From Leuctra nigra (lineage: Eukaryota > Arthropoda > Insecta > Plecoptera > Leuctridae), in assembly GCA_934045905.1 (NCBI GenBank), contig OW203765.1:29793997-29857996 (forward strand): a stretch of DNA of 64,000 bases, read 5' to 3'. Shown here in pieces: positions 14,219-24,303 of the stretch. A program made the translations under genes and the position numbers. The stretch's first letter is position 1. The number at the start of each line of letters is the position of its first letter. Below the pieces are notes generated by a model, which ran no database searches, was not told where the DNA came from, and worked only from the letters and a program-made list of their open reading frames with translations.

Positions 14219-15038
14219 CCAAAAAAGTACCTGCAAAACGCCGCAAAATCGCTCGCTCTCGTAAATACAGCGGTTTCTGGACTTGTGATTTTTTTAATAT
14301 AAAAAACGAAGGTAAATGTCAAGGGCAAGCATTTATTTCAAGGGCAAGCAATTTATTTATGTACTAATGTCAATCAAATTTTTAAATTTTCATACAAATT
14401 TGAAAAATATGCAAATTGAGACTGGTCAAAAAATTGATCTTGACCATTTAGTGGAAACCTTTCCACAATATTTTGCCTCTCGACTGAGAGAAACCTCTAA
14501 ACCTCAGTCACGATTGCTCACTATAGATCATGTAACAAGTTGGCCTATCTAGGTTAGAAAATTAACTTTAAAAATAATAATGTTTGCTTGAAGTAGGTTT
14601 AAAGAATGAACAAGCTTGTAGCATGGCATTCTTAGAGTCAAGGTTAACTGAACACAAAGTAATTAATTAGAATCATTATGTAAACTTACAATCTTAAAAT
14701 TCAACAGCAATCAAAATATAGACAAAAATATAACGAGCAATCAAATAAGTTTAACAATGTGCAATTATATCAAGAAAGTGAGTGAATCCATATAAAAAGT
14801 ATGTGACCTTACCTAAATTGTGATGTCACCACGTAATAACAAGTGAACCAGTCATTGTGATAACGCTACAAAACCAGTCAGCCAGACTAGTTTTCAGTGA
14901 TTCCAAGAAAAGCATGGGCCTACGTGCAGAAAGAAAGTCGTTTCGCGGGCTTTAGAAATGACAGAATGTCTAAAATTAGCTACCACGTGTACGAAACCAA
15001 CCAATCAGATTCTTTGGAGGGAAAACGATGTCAGAGGG

Positions 15039-15074
15039 TATAAAACGTCAGGCTACCAGCCAAACATCATCAGT
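15039..15074 (+). promoter_or_regulatory. TATA box plus initiator
   Basis: TATAAAA at 15039-15045 is followed about 31-33 bp later by the arthropod initiator TCAGT (15070-15074). This is the canonical spacing for RNA polymerase II core promoters in insects. A CCAAT word lies about 70 bp upstream of the initiator. Confidence 0.5.
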
Positions 15075-15707
15075 CGGAGTTTTCTCAGAGCAGTGAGACC
15101 TGCCTCGCGAACCGTGAAGCCTTGTGCACGCAACATAGTATAATTTCAGCGAGACAGTGCCGATGTGATCGAAGGTAAACATTAAAATAACATTTTTGTA
15201 TAAACGTCAACCCAGTAAATTCAAACTTCAAGCCTAATGCTGAGGCAAATAATATCGCATTAAGACAATTTCAAGTTACAAGTGATCAACTGAACAGTTT
15301 CAACATTAAAGTCAGTAAATGTTAAAGTATAAAAGTTAGTGAATTGCAACTCCGGGAGAAACCGACGAGTCTGCAGCCACGAACGTCATCAGCCTGAGCC
15401 AACTTGATCCAACTGCTCGAGGAGGTCACTCCTTGTGCACGGACTGCTGGACGTCCTGGTAACCAAGGGGTTATTAGACAACATCATCGCATCGCAGCTG
15501 AAGGAGGTGACATATCCAGTCATTTCATTCTGCTGGTGGACTGGAGTTCACGGGACACACTACGCAAGAGTCAACGCCATCCACTTGTTTACGCGGAAGT
15601 AAACAAACCAGACGACATCATCACTACTGCCGACGTATCGAACGTAATATTGTTTTTCATAATTTTTGATTGCTCTTTTCACATCAATGAACATTTATTT
15701 TCTTTGT

Positions 15708-15713
15708 AATAAA
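15708..15713 (+). terminator. Polyadenylation signal AATAAA
   Basis: AATAAA is followed within about 25 nt by a T/G-rich tract, as expected for a functional cleavage site. It lies about 640 bp downstream of the TATA/initiator pair, in the same orientation. Confidence 0.35.
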
Positions 15714-15848
15714 CAAATTATAATATTGCTGATTCTTTGTGTTCTACCCTCTGAGCCAAATCCCGCAGGTTTCAATCACGTTCAGATCTTTTATGCCAGA
15801 GTTTTGCTTTGATTTCGATAATTTTGAAAATTGTATAAATATTATCCA

Positions 15849-16252
15849 GGAAGCGGGTCCACAAAGAGAGATTCTACATAATCCCAGAGATGTTGATTGA
15901 GATTTGGTTTAAAGTCTGGGATGGTCTGGGTAAGTTAAACAAAATCTCAATCAAAATCTCTGGGATGAATCCCAGAGAACAAAATCTCAATCAAAATCCC
16001 TTGGATGAATCAAAATCTCTGGGATGAATCCCAGAGAACAAAATCTCAATCAAAATCCCTTGGATGAATCAAAATCTCTGGGATGAATCCCAGAGAACAA
16101 AATCTCAATCAAAACAACAAAACATCTGGGATAAATCCTAGAGATTTTGATTGAGATTTTGTTTAACTAACCCAGACCATCCCAGACTTTAAACAAAATC
16201 TCAATCAAAATCTTTGGGATTCTGTAGAATCTCTCTTTGTGGATCCGCTTCC
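15849..16252. mobile_element. 404-bp MITE with long terminal inverted repeats
   Basis: The ends read GGAAGCGG(G/A)TCCACAAAGAG on both strands and continue as a nearly matched inverted repeat of about 85 bp. The interior contains about 2.5 copies of a roughly 60-bp unit built from AAAATCTCTGGGATGAATCC and its complement-like neighbour. No open frame exists, so this is a non-autonomous DNA element. No perfect target duplication is visible, so the superfamily is not assigned. Confidence 0.7.
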
Positions 16253-18066
16253 AGAGGGCCTTGAGTGTTTGGATTCTGAAAATTTTAATATTCGGAACAA
16301 ATTATTGAAATGAACGTAAGTCTTGAAGTCTCTAGACGTACAAACGAACAACATCCGTTTATGATATTAGTAGATATTTACACCGTTCAGAGTATATTTA
16401 GATTCCAAAGCTCTCCCTTCTTGTGCTATTGCCGGGTGTATCCACCGCCCTTAAGACTATTTGTCAACGGGAGATGGGAAATGACTAATTATAATCGAAA
16501 CTGTAGGGGAGGGGACTTAAGGAAGACGACTCGTAGGAAGACAATTGACTGTCTTGATGATGGGGAAAGAGGGGAAGTGGAGGGGGGGGGGGAGATATGT
16601 TTCAAGACTTCATTTATTGATATTAACGACGCACTGTGATGACGGGTGGGGGGGATGAATATTGGATGATTGTTGTGACAGTTATTAAAATAAATGGCAA
16701 AGACTAGAACACTACTGGGGTAATTAAAATGTTGTACATAAATTTAACAGATTTAAGGTATGTTGATATAATTCTTCTGCCGTTGTGTAATGTTGTTTTT
16801 TATTCTTTTCTATTTGGAAGATATCAATTCTAACATATTATTCCATTTGTCAAATAAATCTTAGCCGTAAAATAAATGGAGAATTATTTTTGTCATTAAA
16901 AACAATAAAAACGATTGTTTCTGGAACATTCTGTAATATTTAAGATCGAATCCATTTATTACCTTGTTCCATTTTTTTTGTTTGTTTTTAGGTACAGAAA
17001 TAAAAAAATACAAATAGAGAAGTCCCAAAAAGGTAGAATGGACATCTGTCGAATTAATTCTTTTGCACGTGTCTTATCTACAAACTCCATGTTACATCAA
17101 ATCTTTTCCCTAAATACACTTCCATTTGTATTATTTTTAATTTCCTGTGCTCAGAAGATGTGTACATGCGTCCCTATTATTATCTCGGCTGGCATGCGTA
17201 GGCACCAGAGATAAAACATTAACGTGTATCAAACGAAGCCAAAAAGAATTCCAGCTTTAAAACAACTAAAACACAGAACATTTTAGTCGACATAATTTTG
17301 CGCAATTTAGAGTAAAACGAATTCCATTAAAAATTCAGGAATTTCCAACTACATTACGAAAATGTTAAAGTTCGTCTTTTGTGCGAACGTAATTTTGTTC
17401 TAGAAACGTATAGCGCCAGTAGTTCATAATAAAGAGCATCAAGTAAATGTAGTTAGATGGAGAAATAGACACTTGCAAAGCGACTATTTTTAGACCACCC
17501 TCTTTGGTCCTTGCTGCCCACAACATCCTGAAAACCCGACACTTGTTTGGATGATGCAGTTTTGTTAACGCCTACTTAGTCAAGTCGTGAAACAAGTGGG
17601 ATTAAATGATAGATGTAATAAATATAAACACGAATTTGTCAGTTTTTTTAACACTGGTTATGTTACATCCGTATAGTGAAGTGACTCACTGTTGCATTTT
17701 ATGGTGTTTGAAATTCTTACAATTCTTAAAAGTTTGACGTTATGTAATTTAATCAATGGAGGTATCAATGACACTGGGTATTATTTGGGTTGAATGAGAT
17801 AATTAAATTAGCTCTCCGAGCTTGCCCTAATTAGAAATGAATCACGGGGGAATGAACCTTTACGAAAATTTAGTTTTTGATTCGCGGAAAATTAGCTGCC
17901 TCAAATAGTTAGTTTTTGTGCGATAAAATTCAATTAATTGTGTATCCCTTATTTATTGGGCAAGCTTGGATAGTTCATGTAAATATCACATGATATGCAT
18001 TTATAAACAGGAATAACGGATATGTTTTATGTCTTCAAGTTACATTACAAATATTTGTGTAACACA
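16253..18066. other. Non-coding stretch
   Basis: AT-rich DNA with a GGGGGGGGGAG-type G-rich patch near 16572-16595 and a GGGTGGGGGGG patch near 16645. The open frames at 16310-16639 and 16915-17214 have no domain and low-complexity composition, and I take them as chance. No RNA gene or clear repeat is seen. Confidence 0.5.
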
Positions 18067-18086
18067 CTACCCAGCAAACACACTAC

Positions 18087-18510
18087 TGTCAGTTCTATGC
18101 CGGACCTGTATCATACCGATGACGGAGTGTCGGCAACGGCGATGGTACGTCGCATGTAGATACCGATTTGATGCCGGCCCACTACTGACAAGCGGATATA
18201 TCAGCACTCGGACAGTGTTCTGCTATCGGGCCAGTGCCGCACTGCCTGACACTATTCAGATATATCCGCGTGTGACACAATGTTGGTGTCGGGCCGGCGT
18301 CTGTTGACAGACACTATTCAGATATGTCCGTGAGGTATCACCATGTCCGTGTCGGGCCGGTGTCTACTGGCGGACACTCTGCGGATATGTCTGAACGGTG
18401 TCCACATGATGCCGGGCCAGTGTCGGCGGGAGCGCGCGCGTTTCGAACATGTTTTTTACGTGCCGTCGCATCGCCGTTGGACTTATGCCGGCCCGACACT
18501 CGTTGGACAC
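18087..18510. repeat. Left subterminal GC-rich repeat array
   Basis: Recurrent words in both orientations: TGYCGGGCCRGTGTC (near 18228, 18289, 18349, 18410, and reversed near 18485), GGATATATC/GGATATGTC, and GACACT. The spacing is irregular, about 60 bp. Subterminal arrays like this often bind transposase in DNA transposons. The composition contrasts sharply with the AT-rich surroundings. Open frames here are a by-product of GC content. A lone related word occurs again near 18750. Confidence 0.6.
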
Positions 18511-18959
18511 AAATATGACACTCTCAATTCCCTAACACAAACCATGGCGGCCTATAGCATTTTCATGCATCATTTAGAAGAATTTAATAGTGAAACAAAA
18601 ATCAAGAAATATGCCTCATATTGCAACGAAACAGTCTGATTTTGCAAAATAGAGTAGATTTTGTATTTCTAATACATTTTATAACTTTTGATTGAAGTTT
18701 TACCCATTCATATTTGTTTTAAATCAGTTTAAAATGTGTTGTGTCCGCACGATGCTGGCCCAGTGCAAGACCGATGCAAAGATGACATCAAGAATCAATT
18801 ATCTTTCAATTGCACTTTTCAGCACATCAATTATCAAGGTGAAGCTATATAAATATATAGATTATTTCATATAGATTATTAAACACCAACAGTTATTTTA
18901 GAAAATCGCACAATTAAATTTAAATTAATTGTTTTGTGTTGGCTATTTCAAACTAAAAC

Positions 18960-19180
18960 GAAGGGTAGAGAGCAAAGACTCGTGTCTTCGGCCGTCGCCC
19001 TTCTGCCTTCGGGAGGGTTCGTGATGGGGTTGTGAGAGAGGGAGGGGAGGGAGTTCAAGCAGTCAAACTCCAACGGTTTTTATCGTGACTACAAGTTTGA
19101 TTTTTGACGCTGCACTACAAGAAGAAAGATACTACTGCCAATCAACTGCTACATACCAGAAGACAATTGTTAATTGCAGG
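18960..19180 (+). other. Exon-like segment with splice donor inside the TIR element
   Basis: A locally GC-richer stretch ends in GCAGG|GTAAGTA, a near-consensus donor with GT at 19181-19182. No long open frame is present, so if transcribed it would be a 5'UTR exon. It lies just inside the left subterminal array, where the transcript of an autonomous parent might begin. This is inference from composition and the donor alone. Confidence 0.25.
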
Positions 19181-20130
19181 GTAAGTACCAATTTCTTAAC
19201 ATGCAATGCAATAATGTAACTGTGTCTCTTAATGAACTAACACTCATGTTAAAAGTAAAAACGTTCTGCATTACGCGTCACTCCATTCGCAGTTCTCTCT
19301 CTTTCCAAATAATTTAAGTTGTTTGCAGCAGATTCTGTACAAGAGGGTAATTGCATTACGGAAACATACAAATAATTTTAGTTGTACCTATTGATCTCCA
19401 TATTTAAAGGTTTTTATATGTCAATTCAATTTTGTCCTACACAATTTTAATACCATTTTAATTTAATAACATTCAAATTATGTCACCTCTTCGAAATTAA
19501 AAACCGATTTTGCTTAAGTTTTCATGGACAATAATTCTACGTCTCTTAAAAATAAAGTATTGGCATGCTAACATATTTCAACATACATTTCAAGCCGATT
19601 TCAACCCCCCAACCCCCAGTCATCGTGTCCTTGCCTGTCTACATAGAGGATGGAAGTGAGGGGAGGGGAGGGGGAGTTGTTTGCTTTCCTCCAAGGTTGC
19701 CTTGAGCATTGACCATGCATTGACAATAGAAGGGATGGAGCACCTGCGGTTAAAAATCGAAGTATCAAAATTATCAATAATTGAGAAATTGATGTGGATG
19801 ATCACCTAGATTTAAGGACAATTAATGTATTCGTTTTTTATTTTTGAAAATCGATCAACAATTACCTAGGTAAATTAGAAGTAAAATGTCACAAATTTTA
19901 CGTTCATTTCTTTTTATGAACAATGAATGAATGTTTTATGTACGATGATTAATTTAAAAACTATCAACACGGGGGCATTGGGGGAAAGAAAGTATTTTAA
20001 GTTGTGATTATCTTGATTGTTGGTACTAGTTAAAGTGTTCGTTCATCATCAAGACAAGTTTTCAATTTTTATTTATCGTATGAAAATTGTTTGTGTTTTA
20101 GTTGCTGCCCTGCGAAATAAGATCCTACAC

Positions 20131-20153
20131 AATTTTTATTTTATTTATTTATT
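20131..20153 (-). repeat. AATA-type 3' tail of the LINE
   Basis: On the minus strand the element ends in a run of AATA/AAATA units rather than a pure poly(A). CR1-group LINEs commonly end in short tandem repeats, which fits. Confidence 0.55.
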
Positions 20154-20298
20154 CAAAACATCTTGCAATAAAAATTGTACATTTTATGTGGCAAGGAAAA
20201 CAATCACAAACCATAAACTTCAAATTCACAATAACGTTATAATAATACTAAGAGAACAAAATTACAAGGGAACAAAATTAAATACAAACTATAAAACA

Positions 20299-22647
20299 TC
20301 AACATCCATCCCTTATCAATTCCTTAAACCTCTTCACAGTGCAATCTTCCAAAACCAGCTCCAACAACACATTCTTATCCAAACCATTCCAATCTCGGAC
20401 CGTTCTGTGAAGAAAGGAATACCTCCCTATATCTGTTTTTGAAAAACATTCCTTTAACATGCCAGTATGTGTCCTCCGTCCCTCTCTCTCAATATCCACC
20501 AACCAATCTCGCAATTCATTCCATCCACCAATGCCTTGTCGAATTCTGAACATATTACCTAACCTTGTCAATTTTCTCCTATCTTCCAAACTTTCCCATT
20601 CCAAAGATTCCAACAAAGCTGTAGGGCTAATTCTTTCCTTTACAACAATTCCATGATCGTTTCTGAATGTAATAAACCTTTTCATATTATTTGTTACCTT
20701 TCTTGCAGCAATTCTCTGAATTTTCTCAATCTTGTAAATGTCGTTAATTTTATAAGGGTCCCAAATGGCACCACCATATTCCAAAATTGGCCTAATTAAT
20801 GTTTTGTATGCTTGAATTTTTACATTTGTGTTTACTCCTTCTAAATTTCGCATTACAAAGTTCATGTTCTTTAATGCTTTCAATGAAACTCTGTCAACCT
20901 GCACCTTCCAGTCCAGCCTTCTATCAAACCAAACTCCCAGATATTTATATCCATTGGCAACGGTTAAAACCTCTGACCCAATATGATAATCTGTGTGCCG
21001 ATTTTTAAGAGTTTTCGAAAATTGAACAACTTGACATTTTTTGACATTCAACGACATTTTGTTTATATTCATCCAAGTTATTATATAATCAAGGTCATCC
21101 TGCACACTTTCAACATCACCCTCTCCATTAATGACTTTATAGACTATGCAATCATCAGCAAACAATCGAATACAAGCTGAAGATACATGCTCAGCAATGT
21201 TATTTATATATACAATAAATAGAAACGGGCCAAGAACACTACCTTGTGGAACACCAGACATTACAATTGTTTTATCGGACAAGCAATTAGCAACTCTAAC
21301 CTTCTGAGTTCTGTCAGTTAGAAAATCCTGCACAACACTAACAACAGCTTTGTCTTGAATCAAGGCATTCAATTTAACAATGAGTGCATCATGGGGAACT
21401 GTATCAAATGCTTTCTGTATGTCCAAGAATATGGCATCAACTTCTAGCCCACTATCTATCGCCTCTGCCAGATCTTGAGCCAGTCCTGTGAGTTGCGTTT
21501 CACATGATAGTCCCTGTCGAAAGCCATGTTGCTCCTTCAGAAACCAACCTTCCTCTTCAACTAGTCCTCGCAAGTAGTTAACAATAACCCTTTCAAAAAC
21601 CTTCGATATTATGGAGGTCAAACTGATTGGTCGATAGTTTGCTACATTATCCTTCTCTCCACCCTTATAGATTGGAATAACTATTCCTACTTTCCAATCC
21701 TGTGGTATTTTACCCCCCTCTATGATGTCCTGAAATATGACATTGAGATACATGGATAGGGAATATCCCCCAAGCTTAAGCAACTCACTAGTGTATCCAT
21801 CTTCACCAGGAGACTTTCCATTTGCTAGTTTCATTATCACATCATATACCACCCCAGGACTACAAGTCAGTGGTGAGGGACCTCTTTCTTTACTCAAAAT
21901 ACTAAGGTGACTCTTGCTTGAATTTCTTTTAAATACCTCAGCATAATAGTTATTTAATTGTTGAGCTTTATCCTTATCAAGTTCATACTGATGTCCCTCA
22001 TTATCAATTAAAATGGGTATGCTAGTTCCTCCGTTCTTTGTGGATTTAATGTGCTGATACAAGCGTCTCCAGCCCCCTGCTTCATCACCCTCTTTAAACA
22101 TTCCGGCCATAAACTTATTCTTTGCTTTAATTTTCTCAGAATTAAGTTCTCTTCTAGCCTCTAATAATCTTTCTTTCCCCACCTTCCCAAAACTATTTCT
22201 ACGCTGGAATCTAATCTTTCTCTTCAATGATCTAATTTTCTTGTTGTAATATGATGGATCTCCATTTTTAATAACAGTCCTTTTAGGAATATGTTTCAGC
22301 ATTGCATTAGTCATAATATCCCTAAATCCATTCCACTCGTCCACAGTGCTTTGTCTGCTATTAACCCATCCTTCGAATTGATCATATAACTCACCTCTAA
22401 ATGCAAGTTTATCAGCAGCTTTAAGATTCCACAATTCCTTTTTCTCGCGTATCTTATCTCTACACCCTTCTATACCATCAATTCGAAAGTCAACAACAAC
22501 TATCTTGTGGTCACTAATTCCATCAGCTACAGTGCATTTGATTGTACTATTTTCCGGTTTAACTAATACCACATCAAGAAGATTACATTGATTGTTACCT
22601 GTATCTCTCGTTCCTTCTTTTACAGCTAACTCAAAACCATGATTCAT
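20299..22647 (-). CDS. LINE ORF2, C-terminal part: end of endonuclease plus reverse transcriptase
   Basis: A 782-residue frame. Residues 45-48 are SDHK, the final catalytic motif of an APE-type endonuclease whose N-terminal part lies just upstream in another frame. The reverse transcriptase spans about residues 315-590. It shows the YRPISL block (338-343), FLDIQKAFDTV with the first catalytic aspartate at 409, GVPQGSVLGP (465-474) and the FADD active site (496-499). The C-terminal part (615-655) has the LEYGGAIWDP and IQRIAARK blocks found downstream of RT in CR1/Jockey-type elements. No RNase H domain is seen. RT and endonuclease carry out target-primed reverse transcription in the nucleus. 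The listed start is an internal methionine after the frame change near 22648-22660, not a native start. Confidence 0.9.
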   Translation of the reverse strand: MNHGFELAVKEGTRDTGNNQCNLLDVVLVKPENSTIKCTVADGISDHKIVVVDFRIDGIEGCRDKIREKKELWNLKAADKLAFRGELYDQFEGWVNSRQSTVDEWNGFRDIMTNAMLKHIPKRTVIKNGDPSYYNKKIRSLKRKIRFQRRNSFGKVGKERLLEARRELNSEKIKAKNKFMAGMFKEGDEAGGWRRLYQHIKSTKNGGTSIPILIDNEGHQYELDKDKAQQLNNYYAEVFKRNSSKSHLSILSKERGPSPLTCSPGVVYDVIMKLANGKSPGEDGYTSELLKLGGYSLSMYLNVIFQDIIEGGKIPQDWKVGIVIPIYKGGEKDNVANYRPISLTSIISKVFERVIVNYLRGLVEEEGWFLKEQHGFRQGLSCETQLTGLAQDLAEAIDSGLEVDAIFLDIQKAFDTVPHDALIVKLNALIQDKAVVSVVQDFLTDRTQKVRVANCLSDKTIVMSGVPQGSVLGPFLFIVYINNIAEHVSSACIRLFADDCIVYKVINGEGDVESVQDDLDYIITWMNINKMSLNVKKCQVVQFSKTLKNRHTDYHIGSEVLTVANGYKYLGVWFDRRLDWKVQVDRVSLKALKNMNFVMRNLEGVNTNVKIQAYKTLIRPILEYGGAIWDPYKINDIYKIEKIQRIAARKVTNNMKRFITFRNDHGIVVKERISPTALLESLEWESLEDRRKLTRLGNMFRIRQGIGGWNELRDWLVDIEREGRRTHTGMLKECFSKTDIGRYSFLHRTVRDWNGLDKNVLLELVLEDCTVKRFKELIRDGC

Positions 22648-22654
22648 TATTTTG

Positions 22655-23239
22655 TTATTTTGTTGCTACACTTTGTTTAGTGACTCCAATCGCAACAGAC
22701 TGATTCCAATTTATTTGCGGAAAATTTAGATCCCCTGCAATGATAACACTATCATTAGGTCCATAGTGTTCCAATAGCTCATCAAGTTTAAGCAAAAAGT
22801 CCAGGCCTCCCACTCCACTTCGGTAACAACCAATAATATCTGCAGATTTTCCACTGTCAGCTTTGATACTAACACATATCATTTCATGCACATCATCAAC
22901 CCATTTAATTGTTCCCCTTAGGTCATTTTTTGTTGCTATCAGAATACCTCCGCCATGTCTATGTCTATCCCTTCTATGTATCTCATATCCATTTAATTTG
23001 ATTTCACCAAGGAGAATGTCCACATCTAACCACGTTTCAACAGTTACAATAACGTCTGGATTATAAATTTCTGATAGAGTAGAAAACTCAACGTGTTTAT
23101 GAAGCAAACTCCTTGCATTAATTAAAAGTAATCGGACATTTTTACATATTATCCCCCTTGTCTGTCTAATGCATTTTCCCATATCCACCACACACTTGCC
23201 ATCACGAATTACACTCTTCTCAAACATCCGAAATGTCAA
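22655..23239 (-). CDS. LINE ORF2, N-terminal part: APE-type endonuclease
   Basis: A 194-residue frame with the ordered motifs of AP-endonuclease-like LINE nucleases: the NARS asparagine (41), ETWLD with the metal-binding glutamate (68), an RDRHRHGGG block (90-98), a CYR tyrosine (139) and IIAGDLNFPQINW with D170 and N172. The last motif (SDH) is encoded in the next frame at 20299-22647. A single-base difference in the A-rich run near 22650-22665 separates the two frames, so the enzyme was originally one ORF2 of about 975 residues. The nuclease nicks target DNA to prime reverse transcription. The ATG at 23237-23239 lies about 33 nt past the ORF1 stop, a plausible native start. Confidence 0.85.
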   Translation of the reverse strand: MTFRMFEKSVIRDGKCVVDMGKCIRQTRGIICKNVRLLLINARSLLHKHVEFSTLSEIYNPDVIVTVETWLDVDILLGEIKLNGYEIHRRDRHRHGGGILIATKNDLRGTIKWVDDVHEMICVSIKADSGKSADIIGCYRSGVGGLDFLLKLDELLEHYGPNDSVIIAGDLNFPQINWNQSVAIGVTKQSVATK

Positions 23240-23271
23240 CCTTCTGTGACAAGCATACTCCGTCTCCCATA

Positions 23272-24303
23272 TCAGTTTCCCGAACCTCTAACACAATCCC
23301 GTAAGCAATCACTAGCCTTTCTGTATCCAGATATTAATCTGTACAAACCAGCCCAATTTAGATGCAAACCATTCTTGCCTAAACCTGACCAACCAACATT
23401 TCCAGCCAAGTTAACAAAGGACACATTTTCCCTAACACAACAATCTTTCATTGCAGAATTCACTAAACAAATTTCTGAAACCTGTATATCTCGTCTGTAC
23501 AATATTCCTCCAACTATAACTGATGCACCAATAAATTTACACTTAACTGCGCGAATGAGCCTTGCTAATTCCATAGCCATAAAATCAACACCCCAACTTG
23601 ATTTTACATTACTGGTGCCCACATGTAAGACAACAACATCAATTCCAGAACAACATTCTACTGGCACCTGCTCTAACTGCATTCTTAACTGACCAATACC
23701 AATCCCAGGATATATTGACAATCTTTCATCTTTCCAAGCCTCAATATCTCTTGCATACTTGCATATGGAATCTCCAATTAAAATAAATCTATTCCCTTCA
23801 ACACTCCCGTTGCTTTTCTGTACTCTGTTCTGTTGACGTTGAAGCAGAGACGGCAGGAGAGGTGTCGGCAGTTGTTCTTGATTCGTACTAGTTTGATGAT
23901 GATCTTGGGTGTCTTGATGTTGAATCAGTGAAGGCAGGATAGGAAACAGTTGTTCGTTAACTATACTAGGTTGATTATGATCTTGGGTCTCTTGATGCTG
24001 AAGCAGCGACGGCAGGAGAGGTATTATCAGTGGTTCTTGAACTGTACTAGGCTGAAAGTGTTGCAGAGGTTGATGTTGCTGATGTTGCTGATTCAGTTGA
24101 AGATGTTGATGCTGCAGGGGATGATGAAGTTGATAATTTGACTCTTGGCAGTTAATCTGATCTAGTGGAGTTTGCTGATTTGGTTGAAGATGTTGTTGCT
24201 GCAGAGGATGAGATGTTGTTGCTGCAGAGGATGTGAAGATGTTGATGCTGCAGAGGATGATGACGCTGAAGATGATTTGGCGCTTGGCAGTTAATCTGAT
24301 CAA
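23272..24303 (-). CDS. LINE ORF1, C-terminal part: Q/H-rich linker and SGNH esterase
   Basis: Residues 25-90 are glutamine, histidine and leucine rich. Residues 88-156 hold three copies of a unit of about 32 residues (…LLPSLLQHQ…). Residues 170-343 are an SGNH-hydrolase/esterase: GDSI with the nucleophile serine (177-180), a VGTSN block (228-232) and the C-terminal NGLHLN block (311-316). The usual aspartate of the D-x-x-H motif is replaced by N311, so catalysis is doubtful in this copy. Esterase domains are known in ORF1 of CR1-like LINEs, where they may act on membranes or lipids; their exact role is unsettled. The first 25 residues overlap the preceding ORF1 frame and are probably out of native frame. 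Confidence 0.8.
   Translation of the reverse strand: MIRLTAKRQIIFSVIILCSINIFTSSAATTSHPLQQQHLQPNQQTPLDQINCQESNYQLHHPLQHQHLQLNQQHQQHQPLQHFQPSTVQEPLIIPLLPSLLQHQETQDHNQPSIVNEQLFPILPSLIQHQDTQDHHQTSTNQEQLPTPLLPSLLQRQQNRVQKSNGSVEGNRFILIGDSICKYARDIEAWKDERLSIYPGIGIGQLRMQLEQVPVECCSGIDVVVLHVGTSNVKSSWGVDFMAMELARLIRAVKCKFIGASVIVGGILYRRDIQVSEICLVNSAMKDCCVRENVSFVNLAGNVGWSGLGKNGLHLNWAGLYRLISGYRKASDCLRDCVRGSGN
23836..24042 (-). repeat. In-frame minisatellite within LINE ORF1
   Basis: Three tandem units of about 95 bp encode a repeated stretch of about 32 residues containing LLPSLLQHQ or ILPSLIQHQ, in the linker between the zinc-finger region and the esterase. All units keep the reading frame, so the array expanded while the ORF was under constraint or simply in multiples of three. 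Confidence 0.6.

Larger units (their letters stand above)
14819..15760 (+). mobile_element. Possible solo LTR (boundaries uncertain)
   Basis: A compact transcription unit: a CCAAT word at 15001-15005, TATAAAA at 15039-15045, the initiator TCAGT at 15070-15074, then about 640 bp of more GC-rich non-coding-like sequence, AATAAA at 15708-15713 and a GT-rich tract. Promoter and polyadenylation signal within under 1 kb, with no convincing protein, is typical of an LTR. A TGT start near 14819 fits, but I could not find a matching CA end, a primer-binding site or a clean target duplication. A small non-coding gene or a first exon (AAG|GTAAAC near 15173) is the alternative. Confidence 0.3.

Noticed and set aside
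18029..18639. Several plus-strand frames of 64-98 residues
   Set aside because: They lie in the GC-rich subterminal array of the TIR transposon and read the repeat in different frames.
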